Shown in pieces: positions 1 to 4,951 of a DNA stretch of 10,625 bases. The translations under genes and the position numbers were made by a program. The notes below the pieces were generated by a model that searched no databases, had not been told where the DNA came from, and saw nothing but the letters and a program-made list of their open reading frames with translations. This stretch comes from JAWOJF01 sp046481785. GTDB lineage: Bacteria > Bacteroidota > Ignavibacteria > Ignavibacteriales > Ignavibacteriaceae. The DNA is taken from positions 1 to 10,625 of the forward strand of contig JAWOJF010000218.1 in NCBI GenBank assembly GCA_046481785.1, in the 5' to 3' direction. Numbering within the stretch: position 1 is the stretch's first letter; every line of letters begins with the position of its first letter.

Positions 1-107
1 GTTTAAAACCTATTTTTGAAAAGTTTAATGGTGAAGTGAGTTACGATGAGCTGCACATACTTAGATTGATTTTTAATGTTGAGCAGATGGAGAAGATGAG
101 GAAGTAA
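1..107 (+). CDS. 3' end of an unrecognised protein gene (partial)
   Basis: An open frame enters from the left edge (first full codon at base 3) and stops at TAA 105-107. The visible tail is 34 residues, beginning LKPIFEKFNGEVSYDEL and ending EQMEKMRK. The composition is protein-like, with a charged amphipathic C-terminus and no low complexity, so I believe it is a genuine gene end. I do not recognise the family. The stop is followed within 8 bases by a hexamer tandem array. The gene is convergent with the mazF-like gene on the other strand. It could also be a chance open frame, since only about 100 bases are visible. Confidence 0.5.
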   Translation, partial: LKPIFEKFNGEVSYDELHILRLIFNVEQMEKMRK

Positions 108-114
108 GGGCAGA

Positions 115-180
115 GTTCAAGTTCAAGTTCAAGTTCAAGTTCAAGTTCAAGTTCAAGTTCAAGAGCAAGTGTAAGAGCAA
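115..180 (+). repeat. Hexamer tandem array (GTTCAA x8, then GAGCAA/GTGTAA variants)
   Basis: Eight perfect GTTCAA units (115-162) are followed by GAGCAA, GTGTAA and GAGCAA. The array starts 8 bases after the stop of the upstream gene. The same unit alphabet recurs at 1059-1100 on the opposite strand, just after the pdxJ stop. It can be read as an FKFK- or VQVQ-type peptide, but no gene continues into it. Slipped-strand expansion is the likely origin; the function is unknown. Confidence 0.92.
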
Positions 181-214
181 GTAAACATAAAGTCAGAAAA
201 AAAGGAACCCATAT

Positions 215-250
215 CTAAGTGAATCTTAGTGTCCTTAGTGCCTCAGTGGT
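215..250 (-). repeat. Degenerate ACTAAG short tandem repeat beside the mazF stop
   Basis: The plus strand shows CTAAGTGAAT, CTTAGTGTC, CTTAGTGCC and TCAGTGGT in succession. On the minus strand this is a run of roughly 9-base ACTAAG/ACTGAG-type units. It begins 3 bases beyond the stop codon of the minus-strand toxin gene (253-255). Similar ACTAAGGAC-like intergenic runs occur in many bacterial genomes (from memory, not searched). Confidence 0.6.
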
Positions 251-252
251 AA

Positions 253-627
253 TTAAAGAGATAAAGAGATTTTTATTGCGGTATCTACCTGATTCATTCT
301 GCTTTTATCCAAAGAACTGTACTTTTGGACTAATCTTTCTTTATCTACTGTTCTTATTTGTCCGCAATCAATATAACTTTCTTCTTTTAAACCGCCTTCC
401 CCTTTTTCAAGATGAACCATGATTGGAAGAGGCCTTGTTATTTCTTTAACTGTTGAAATTGGTGCAATAATTGTTACAGGACTAAATTTATTTCCAATAT
501 TGTTTTGTATTATTACAGCCGGCCGCGCCTTAGCTATTTCTTTTCCATAAACAGGATCGAGATTTACCAGATAAATATCACCTCTTAAAAGAGGTTCAAT
601 TATTCCTGTTCTATTCTTTATCAGCAT
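253..627 (-). CDS. mazF: MazF/PemK-family endoribonuclease toxin
   Basis: This 124-residue protein aligns along its whole length with Bacillus-type MazF (EndoA), an mRNA-cleaving toxin. Visible landmarks are RGDIYLVNLDP (15-25), GKEIAKARPAVIIQNNIGN (28-46), FSPVTIIAPIST (48-59) and the C-terminal QIRTVDKERL (90-99) and AIKISLSL. The catalytic Arg of the family corresponds to Arg35. The position of the catalytic Thr appears to be Ser58, with Thr59 next to it. About ten residues precede the usual start of the fold, so a shorter start is possible, but ATG at 627 has a GGA-type ribosome site a few bases upstream. The gene overlaps its antitoxin gene by 17 bases, the usual translationally coupled layout. 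Free toxin would cleave single-stranded mRNA and stop growth. Family assignment is firm; cleavage specificity cannot be read from sequence. Confidence 0.93.
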   Translation of the reverse strand: MLIKNRTGIIEPLLRGDIYLVNLDPVYGKEIAKARPAVIIQNNIGNKFSPVTIIAPISTVKEITRPLPIMVHLEKGEGGLKEESYIDCGQIRTVDKERLVQKYSSLDKSRMNQVDTAIKISLSL

Positions 628-865
628 GTTTCCAGTTTTCCTGAGATTTTACATAATAGTTATAATTAGCTTTATAACCGGCTTCAAGCTCAGCTTCAAT
701 TTTTTGTTTTTCAATCTGTTCAACATAATTTTCCAGTGCCTTCCTGGCAATCTCACTTACAGACTGATTATTCTGTTTAGAAATTTTACTTATTTTATTT
801 GATAATTCTTTGTGTACAAAAAAGCTAAACCGCTCTTTATTTTTTGTCGCCTTTAAATCAGACAT
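611..865 (-). CDS. mazE: MazE-like ribbon-helix-helix antitoxin
   Basis: This 84-residue protein has an N-terminal ribbon-helix-helix DNA-binding fold: strand ERFSFFV (11-17), helix KELSNKISKISKQ (19-31), turn, and helix SVSEIARKALENYVEQ (35-50). A charged, aromatic tail (ELEAGYKANYNYYVKSQENWKH, 59-80) should wrap around and block the toxin. The start at 865 is chosen because GAGGG lies 6 bases upstream and the ribbon strand then sits near the N-terminus. A longer open frame runs upstream to 1102, but it reads through the promoter, palindromes and hexamer array and begins MSKSKSKSK, so it is an artefact. The antitoxin precedes and overlaps the toxin gene by 17 bases. It probably represses its own promoter at the palindrome just upstream (883-896). 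Confidence 0.88.
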   Translation of the reverse strand: MSDLKATKNKERFSFFVHKELSNKISKISKQNNQSVSEIARKALENYVEQIEKQKIEAELEAGYKANYNYYVKSQENWKHADKE

Positions 866-882
866 TTCACCCTCGATTAATG

Positions 883-896
883 CACATAAATATGTG
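883..896. promoter_or_regulatory. Palindromic candidate operator for the mazEF-like pair
   Basis: CACATA-AA-TATGTG is a perfect 6+6 palindrome lying 18 bases upstream of the antitoxin start and just downstream of the predicted -10 box. Ribbon-helix-helix antitoxins typically bind short palindromes of this kind to autoregulate. Assignment is by position and symmetry. Confidence 0.5.
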
Positions 897-897
897 T

Positions 898-926
898 ATA
901 ATATTGTGTAAAAACAAGTGTATGAA
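898..926 (-). promoter_or_regulatory. Predicted sigma70-type promoter of the mazEF-like pair
   Basis: Read on the minus strand, TTCATA (-35, bases 926-921) is followed after exactly 17 bases by TATTAT (-10, bases 903-898). Transcription would start inside or beside the 883-896 palindrome, which fits repression by the antitoxin. The -35 box has two mismatches to consensus and the -10 box has one. Confidence 0.45.
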
Positions 927-993
927 TTAGCCCTGGAAAGCAAAACGTGTAGGCGTAGTAAATTATATTGAACAATAAGGTAAAAGTATATGG

Positions 994-1022
994 GAAGGAA
1001 TTTAGCGCAGAAGCATTCCTTC
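994..1022. repeat. Inverted repeat (8-bp arms, 13-base loop) between pdxJ and mazE
   Basis: GAAGGAAT (994-1001) and ATTCCTTC (1015-1022) are perfect inverted arms. No T-tract follows on either strand, so it is not a typical intrinsic terminator. It lies in the spacer downstream of pdxJ. Confidence 0.5.
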
Positions 1023-1039
1023 TTATCCTTGCTTTGGAA

Positions 1040-1054
1040 CCTGCCAATGGCAGG
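1040..1054. repeat. CCTGCC-AAT-GGCAGG palindrome downstream of pdxJ
   Basis: Perfect 6+6 GC-rich inverted repeat with a 3-base centre, directly next to the second hexamer array. Its core resembles the hairpin on the other side of pdxJ (1861-1880, CCTGTCTGCCGACAGGCAGG), so pdxJ is bracketed by two CCTG/CAGG-type palindromes. Confidence 0.55.
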
Positions 1055-1058
1055 GAAC

Positions 1059-1100
1059 TTGCTCTTGAACTTGAACTTACTCTTACTCTTGCTCTTGCTC
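1059..1100 (-). repeat. Second hexamer tandem array (GAGCAA/GAGTAA/GTTCAA)
   Basis: On the minus strand the seven units are GAGCAA, GAGCAA, GAGTAA, GAGTAA, GTTCAA, GTTCAA and GAGCAA. This is the same variable hexamer family as at 115-180. It begins 14 bases past the pdxJ stop codon, in the sense direction of pdxJ. Together the two arrays flank the toxin-antitoxin pair in inverted orientation. Confidence 0.88.
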
Positions 1101-1114
1101 ATTGTCTTTAAAGC

Positions 1115-1825
1115 TTATCTTATAAGCCTTATCATCTCCTGTACAGCTTCCTTAATCCCGACAAAAACTGCGCGGGCAATTACTGCCTGCCCAATACTTA
1201 CTTCATCAATATCAGTCAGCTCACGGAAAATTTTTATATTCTGATAATTAAGACCATGACCGGCATTTACTCCAAGTCCAAGTTTTTTAGCATGTTTGGC
1301 GCCGAGCCTTACTCTTTCAAGTTCATCAAACTGTTCTTCTTCAGAAAGAGCATTTGCATAAACACCGGTATGAATTTCAATATAATCTGAATTTATTTCA
1401 GCAGCCGCATCTATCTGTTCTATCTCGGGTTCAATAAAAAGAGAGACTTCTATCTCATATTCGTGCAGTTCATTTATTGTATCTTTTAATAATGATACAT
1501 TATCAATCACACTTATCCCGCTTTCAGTAGTAAGTTCCATTCTTTTTTCGGGAACAATTGTGGCAAGTTCAGGGCCTACATCGCAGGCAATTTTTATTAT
1601 TTCCTCAGTAGCTGCCATTTCAAGATCAAGTTTTGTTGAGATAAGCTCTCTCAACAATCTTAAATCTCTTTCATTTATATGGCGCCTGTCCTCCCTCAGA
1701 TGCACTACAATACCATCAGCGCCTGCCTGCTCTGCAAGCAATGCTGCGGTTACGGGATCAGGCTGCATTTCCCCTCTTGCATTTCTTAATACTGCAATAT
1801 GATCTACATTTAATGCAAATCTCAT
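1115..1825 (-). CDS. pdxJ: Pyridoxine 5'-phosphate synthase PdxJ
   Basis: PdxJ condenses 1-deoxy-D-xylulose 5-phosphate with 3-amino-2-oxopropyl phosphate to make pyridoxine 5'-phosphate, the ring-closing step of DXP-dependent vitamin B6 synthesis in the cytoplasm. The 236-residue TIM-barrel protein is full length (the E. coli enzyme is about 243). Family blocks are all present: NVDHIAVLRNARG (6-18), VHLREDRRHI (41-50, active-site His42), LEMAATEE (68-75, Glu69), ELATIVPEKR (86-95), IHTGVYANA (151-159), LGVNAGHGLNYQN (184-196, His190) and SIGQAVIARAVFVGI (210-224). The ATG at 1825 has a strong AGGAG site 4-5 bases upstream. The stop is followed by a short weak hairpin (GCTTAT/ATAAGC, 1113-1127) and the hexamer array. 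No other B6 gene is in the window. It lies 59 bases downstream of the CPBP gene on the same strand, but an intrinsic-terminator-like hairpin sits between them. Confidence 0.98.
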   Translation of the reverse strand: MRFALNVDHIAVLRNARGEMQPDPVTAALLAEQAGADGIVVHLREDRRHINERDLRLLRELISTKLDLEMAATEEIIKIACDVGPELATIVPEKRMELTTESGISVIDNVSLLKDTINELHEYEIEVSLFIEPEIEQIDAAAEINSDYIEIHTGVYANALSEEEQFDELERVRLGAKHAKKLGLGVNAGHGLNYQNIKIFRELTDIDEVSIGQAVIARAVFVGIKEAVQEMIRLIR

Positions 1826-1842
1826 ATAACTCCTCTAGAAAA

Positions 1843-1898
1843 AATTATCGAATTATCGAACCTGTCTGCCGACAGGCAGGTTCGTCAATTCGTCAATT
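1843..1898 (-). terminator. Long imperfect hairpin with T-tract at the end of the CPBP gene
   Basis: Arms 1843-1868 and 1873-1898 pair over 26 positions with two symmetric 2x2 mismatches and one G-T, closing on a CCGA loop. The GC-rich core is AACCTGTCTG with its complement. The outer arms are tandem AATTATCG units (1843-1858) against CAATTCGT units. Read on the minus strand, the hairpin is followed immediately by six T (1844-1839), so it should terminate transcription of the upstream CPBP gene. The stop codon of that gene (1885-1887) lies within the hairpin. The structure looks like a mobile palindromic repeat rather than an ordinary terminator. Confidence 0.65.
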
Positions 1899-2682
1899 CG
1901 CGAATTATGTTTATGAACGAACTTATTCCGGTTCCGTAATCCTCTGCTTTAAATCTTAGGGTTGAAATTAAATCAATTACAAATATAACACCTGCATGGG
2001 CAATGATGCCATAAAAAATTGATCCGGTTCTTAAAGCTAAAGCCCCCAGAACTATACCGGCAATAATGGCACCAAATGTTTCAGGAACAGGTTTACCATT
2101 ATGCAGAATTACAAAAGGAATCAATTGAATTAACACTGCATAATACCCAAATTTTTCCTTTAAGCCAAAGAGCATAAACCCGCGCCAGATAAATTCCCAG
2201 GCAAACATATAAATGAATAACCCTATCTCAAATGTAACAAAAACCCGCCATGATTGTTTAGCCGAATACAACAACGGATATGTTTCCGAAAACTCCGGTG
2301 ATGAAGAAGCAAACCATATAACCGGGAGCATAATAAATAGTATCAGCAGGGAAAATGTTAGTCCCGCTTTATTATCACCTAAAGTAATCCCATAGTCTCT
2401 GATTTTTTCTTTAAATAAAATTTTAATTATCAGAACGGGTAATATAAAAAGCGTTATAAAATCAGTGGCAAACCAGTAAAGATATTCCCAAAGAAAAACA
2501 TCAGAATTGGACTGAAGCGCCTCAAAAAAATATATTCTGAAAAATCTTCTTGAAGTAAAATACCAGGAAATTGTCTGGAGAATACAAACCGCGAGAAATA
2601 TAAAAATGACTTTTTTATCCAAAGATTTTACCTTAGACCAGAAAATCCTTAGCTCTTCAATTATAAATGTGCTGTAACGCAT
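1885..2682 (-). CDS. CPBP-family intramembrane metalloprotease homologue
   Basis: A 265-residue polytopic membrane protein with about seven hydrophobic segments (near 25-42, 73-90, 107-125, 147-162, 180-195, 203-216, 222-239). It carries the CPBP/Abi (Rce1-like) motifs: WEFIWRG (Glu163, Arg167; the usual EExxxR has only one Glu here), FVILHN (His194) and a final IAHAG (His229). These residues line a membrane-embedded metal site in the family; the substrate is unknown. I start at ATG 2682 (MRYSTFIIEEL). An in-frame ATG at 2784 would add 34 residues encoded by the groES promoter and CIRCE operator, so I reject it. The last residues (RELTN) and the stop are encoded inside the 1843-1898 hairpin, so the native C-terminus may have been replaced by the repeat. 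A ribosome site is not obvious. Confidence 0.82.
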   Translation of the reverse strand: MRYSTFIIEELRIFWSKVKSLDKKVIFIFLAVCILQTISWYFTSRRFFRIYFFEALQSNSDVFLWEYLYWFATDFITLFILPVLIIKILFKEKIRDYGITLGDNKAGLTFSLLILFIMLPVIWFASSSPEFSETYPLLYSAKQSWRVFVTFEIGLFIYMFAWEFIWRGFMLFGLKEKFGYYAVLIQLIPFVILHNGKPVPETFGAIIAGIVLGALALRTGSIFYGIIAHAGVIFVIDLISTLRFKAEDYGTGISSFINIIRELTN

Positions 2683-2721
2683 AAAGATGAGTTTTTTGAC
2701 TCTAAAATATGCATTTTCAAC

Positions 2722-2750
2722 ATAAAACCGAGAATTTTTAATCTTGACAA
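2722..2750 (-). promoter_or_regulatory. Candidate divergent promoter for the CPBP gene
   Basis: On the minus strand TTGTCA (2750-2745) is spaced exactly 17 bases from TTTTAT (2727-2722). Transcription would begin near 2715, leaving about a 33-base leader before ATG 2682. Its -35 box overlaps the groES -35 box on the other strand. The -10 match is weak, so this is tentative. Confidence 0.35.
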
Positions 2751-2772
2751 AACTTTTTATCTGCCGTATATT
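2744..2772 (+). promoter_or_regulatory. Sigma70-type promoter of groES-groEL
   Basis: A perfect TTGACA (2744-2749) is followed after 17 bases by TATATT (2767-2772). The -10 box runs directly into the CIRCE operator, so HrcA bound there would block polymerase. Transcription should start near 2779-2780. The consensus -35 and spacing are of the standard primary-sigma type rather than the TTTG/TAnnTTTG type of classical Bacteroidetes. Confidence 0.85.
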
Positions 2773-2797
2773 AGCACTCATCATTTTAGAGTGCTAA
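2771..2797. promoter_or_regulatory. CIRCE operator (HrcA-binding inverted repeat)
   Basis: TTAGCACTC (2771-2779), nine spacer bases, then GAGTGCTAA (2789-2797): an exact match to the CIRCE consensus. HrcA represses chaperone genes at this element and releases it on heat shock. hrcA itself is not in the window. Confidence 0.97.
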
Positions 2798-2838
2798 TAA
2801 AAACATCCCTAAATTTTAATAATAATTGGAGGTATACT

Positions 2839-3135
2839 ATGGCTAAATTAAACTTAAAACCCTTAGCTGATAGAGTAATTGTAAAACCAGCCGAGGCTGA
2901 AGAAACAACAAAAGGTGGAATTATCCTTCCTGATATAGCAAAAGAAAAACCAATTGAAGGAACAATTGTAGCTATTGGGCCGGGTAAAGTAGGTGAAGAC
3001 GGCAAAACTGTTAAGCCGGAAGTAAAAGTTGGCGATAAGGTTCTTTACGGCAAATACAGCGGAACAGAAGTTACAGTTGAAGGCGAAGAATATTTAATTA
3101 TGCGCGAAAGCGACATTTTTGCTATAGTTGGTTAA
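2839..3135 (+). CDS. groES: Co-chaperonin GroES (Hsp10)
   Basis: This 98-residue protein is the heptameric lid of the GroEL chamber, controlling folding-cycle timing in the cytoplasm. Family blocks are clear: LKPLADRVIVKP (6-17), the mobile loop EETTKGGIILPDIAKEKP (21-38) that docks onto GroEL, IVAIGPGK (43-50), VKVGDKVLYGKYSGTEV (62-78) and the C-terminal YLIMRESDIFAIVG (85-98). ATG 2839 is preceded by GGAGG with a 6-base gap. Upstream in-frame codons run back into the CIRCE element and are not coding. It is first in the groESL operon, 55 bases before groEL, under the 2744-2797 promoter/CIRCE unit. Confidence 0.98.
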   Translation: MAKLNLKPLADRVIVKPAEAEETTKGGIILPDIAKEKPIEGTIVAIGPGKVGEDGKTVKPEVKVGDKVLYGKYSGTEVTVEGEEYLIMRESDIFAIVG

Positions 3136-3190
3136 TCTTAAGCTCAAACATTTTTGAAAAAATTTTTTAATTATTAATGGAGGATATAAT

Positions 3191-4828
3191 ATGTCAAAAT
3201 TAATCGAATTTGACAGCGATGCACGTACTAAATTAAAAAGAGGCGTTGATAAGTTAGCAAACGCTGTAAAAGTTACATTAGGACCCAAAGGACGTAACGT
3301 AATTCTTGAAAAGAAATTCGATGCTCCTACAGTTACAAAAGACGGTGTTTCAGTTGCAAAAGAAATTGATCTTGAAGACCCGATTGAAAACATGGGTGCA
3401 CAGATGGTGCGCGAGGTTGCTTCTAAAACAAGTGATGTTGCCGGTGACGGTACAACTACAGCTACTGTTTTAGCTCAGGCAATTTACAGAGAAGGATTAA
3501 AGAATGTTACTGCAGGCGCTAACCCAATGGATCTTAAAAGAGGTATTGACCTTGCTGTAACTAAAGTTATTGAGCATTTAAAATCAATCAGCAAAGATGT
3601 AGAGGGTAGAAATGAAATTGCACAGGTTGGTTCAATCTCTGCTAATAACGATAAATCAATCGGCGATTTAATTGCTGATGCAATGGAGAAAGTCGGTAAA
3701 GACGGTGTTATAACCGTTGAAGAAGCAAAGGGTACAGAAACCGGTCTTGATGTTGTTGAAGGTATGCAGTTTGACCGCGGTTATCTTTCACCTTACTTTG
3801 TAACCAATACCGAAACAATGGAAACTGAACTTGAAGATCCACTCATCTTAATCCATGACAAAAAAATCTCTTCAATGAAAGACCTGCTCCCGATACTTGA
3901 AAAAGTAGCTCAGCAGGGGCGTTCAATGCTTATTATAGCCGAAGATCTTGAGGGCGAAGCTCTTGCAACATTAGTTGTTAACAAGATACGCGGAACTTTA
4001 AGAATTGCCGCTGTAAAAGCTCCCGGTTTTGGTGACAGAAGAAAAGCTATGCTTGAAGATATAGCGGTTCTTACAGGCGGTACTGTTATCTCTGAAGAAA
4101 GAGGATTTAAATTAGAGAACGCAACTGTTTCTTACCTCGGTACAGCAAAAAAAGTTGTTATTGATAAAGACAATACAACAATTGTTGAAGGCGCCGGAAA
4201 AACAGATGAGATCAAGAAAAAAATTAATGAAATTAAAGCTCAGATTGAAAAAACAACATCAGATTACGACAGGGAAAAATTACAGGAAAGACTTGCAAAA
4301 CTTTCTGGTGGTGTTGCAGTATTAAAAATCGGTGCATCAACTGAAGTTGAAATGAAAGAGAAAAAAGCACGCGTTGAAGATGCTTTACACGCTACCCGTG
4401 CTGCAGTAGAAGAAGGTATAGTTCCCGGCGGCGGTGTTGCTTTCGTTAGAGCTATTAAAGTTCTTGATAAAGTAGAAGGCGAAAATCCCGACCAGACAAT
4501 CGGTGTTAAGATAATTCAGAAAGCGCTCGAAGAGCCGTTAAGACAGATTGTTAATAATGCAGGTATCGATGGTTCAGTTGTTCTTCAGAAAGTAAGAGAA
4601 GGAAAAGATGATTACGGATTTAATGCTGCATCAGAGGTTTATGAAAACCTTATCAAATCCGGAGTTATTGATCCTACTAAAGTTACAAGAACAGCATTAG
4701 AAAATGCTGCTTCAGTAGCTGCACTCTTAATTACAACCGAAGCAGTTGTATATGAGAAGAAAGAAAAAGAACAGTCTATGCCTCAGATGCCGGGCGGCGG
4801 CATGGGTGACATGGGCGGAATGTATTAA
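3191..4828 (+). CDS. groEL: Chaperonin GroEL (Hsp60)
   Basis: The 545-residue subunit of the double-ring ATP-driven folding chamber, full length compared with E. coli (548). Landmarks: VKVTLGPKGRNV (27-38), the ATP-binding GDGTTT block with Asp86, the apical-domain region KISSMKDLLPIL, the catalytic Asp in RVEDALHATRAAVEEG and the VPGGG loop. It ends with a Gly/Met-rich tail (MPGGGMGDMGGMY). ATG 3191 has GGAGG seven bases upstream. It is co-transcribed with groES from the CIRCE-controlled promoter and followed by a short CCTTCTC repeat element and a strong terminator. Only one groEL is visible, with no unusual residue changes, so a normal housekeeping and heat-shock role is expected. Confidence 0.99.
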   Translation: MSKLIEFDSDARTKLKRGVDKLANAVKVTLGPKGRNVILEKKFDAPTVTKDGVSVAKEIDLEDPIENMGAQMVREVASKTSDVAGDGTTTATVLAQAIYREGLKNVTAGANPMDLKRGIDLAVTKVIEHLKSISKDVEGRNEIAQVGSISANNDKSIGDLIADAMEKVGKDGVITVEEAKGTETGLDVVEGMQFDRGYLSPYFVTNTETMETELEDPLILIHDKKISSMKDLLPILEKVAQQGRSMLIIAEDLEGEALATLVVNKIRGTLRIAAVKAPGFGDRRKAMLEDIAVLTGGTVISEERGFKLENATVSYLGTAKKVVIDKDNTTIVEGAGKTDEIKKKINEIKAQIEKTTSDYDREKLQERLAKLSGGVAVLKIGASTEVEMKEKKARVEDALHATRAAVEEGIVPGGGVAFVRAIKVLDKVEGENPDQTIGVKIIQKALEEPLRQIVNNAGIDGSVVLQKVREGKDDYGFNAASEVYENLIKSGVIDPTKVTRTALENAASVAALLITTEAVVYEKKEKEQSMPQMPGGGMGDMGGMY

Positions 4829-4846
4829 GAAAAAAAACATTCCAGG

Positions 4847-4866
4847 CCTTCTCTAAGGAAGGACTA
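4847..4866 (+). repeat. CCTTCTC-type 3' element after groEL
   Basis: CCTTCTCTAAGGAAGGACTA lies 18 bases after the groEL stop and before the terminator. A near-identical copy in the opposite orientation (CCTTCTCAAAGGGAAGGAGTA on the minus strand) lies at 4953-4973, at the stop of the VOC gene. The internal CCTTC/GAAGG can fold into a small hairpin. Confidence 0.6.
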
Positions 4867-4874
4867 AAAAACTT

Positions 4875-4903
4875 AAAGGCGGGAAATTTTTCCCGCCTTT
4901 TTT
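4875..4903 (+). terminator. Intrinsic terminator of the groESL operon
   Basis: AAAGGCGGGAA (4875-4885) pairs perfectly with TTCCCGCCTTT (4890-4900) around a 4-base loop, and the T run continues to 4903. The A-flank on the other strand could also stop convergent transcription from the VOC gene. This is a textbook strong Rho-independent terminator. Confidence 0.95.
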
Positions 4904-4951
4904 ATTTTAATCTAAAATTATGTTGAACTATAAAAATTCGGCTAATATATC

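Noticed and set aside
115..180. CRISPR array
   Set aside because: The units are contiguous 6-mers without spacers and no cas genes are present; it is a simple tandem repeat.
219..422. 67-codon plus-strand frame over the mazF 3' end
   Set aside because: It is antisense to a clear toxin gene; hydrophobic runs come from the complement of charged codons.
866..1102. Upstream extension of the antitoxin frame beginning MSKSKSKSK
   Set aside because: It reads through the promoter, operator, two hairpins and the hexamer array; the internal ATG at 865 has a good ribosome site and gives a normal-sized ribbon-helix-helix protein.
1560..1959. Plus-strand open frames across pdxJ and the 1843-1898 repeat
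   Set aside because: They are antisense shadows of pdxJ; no motif, no ribosome site.
2683..2784. 34-residue N-terminal extension of the CPBP protein
   Set aside because: It would be encoded by the groES promoter and CIRCE operator; the predicted divergent promoter starts transcription downstream of it.
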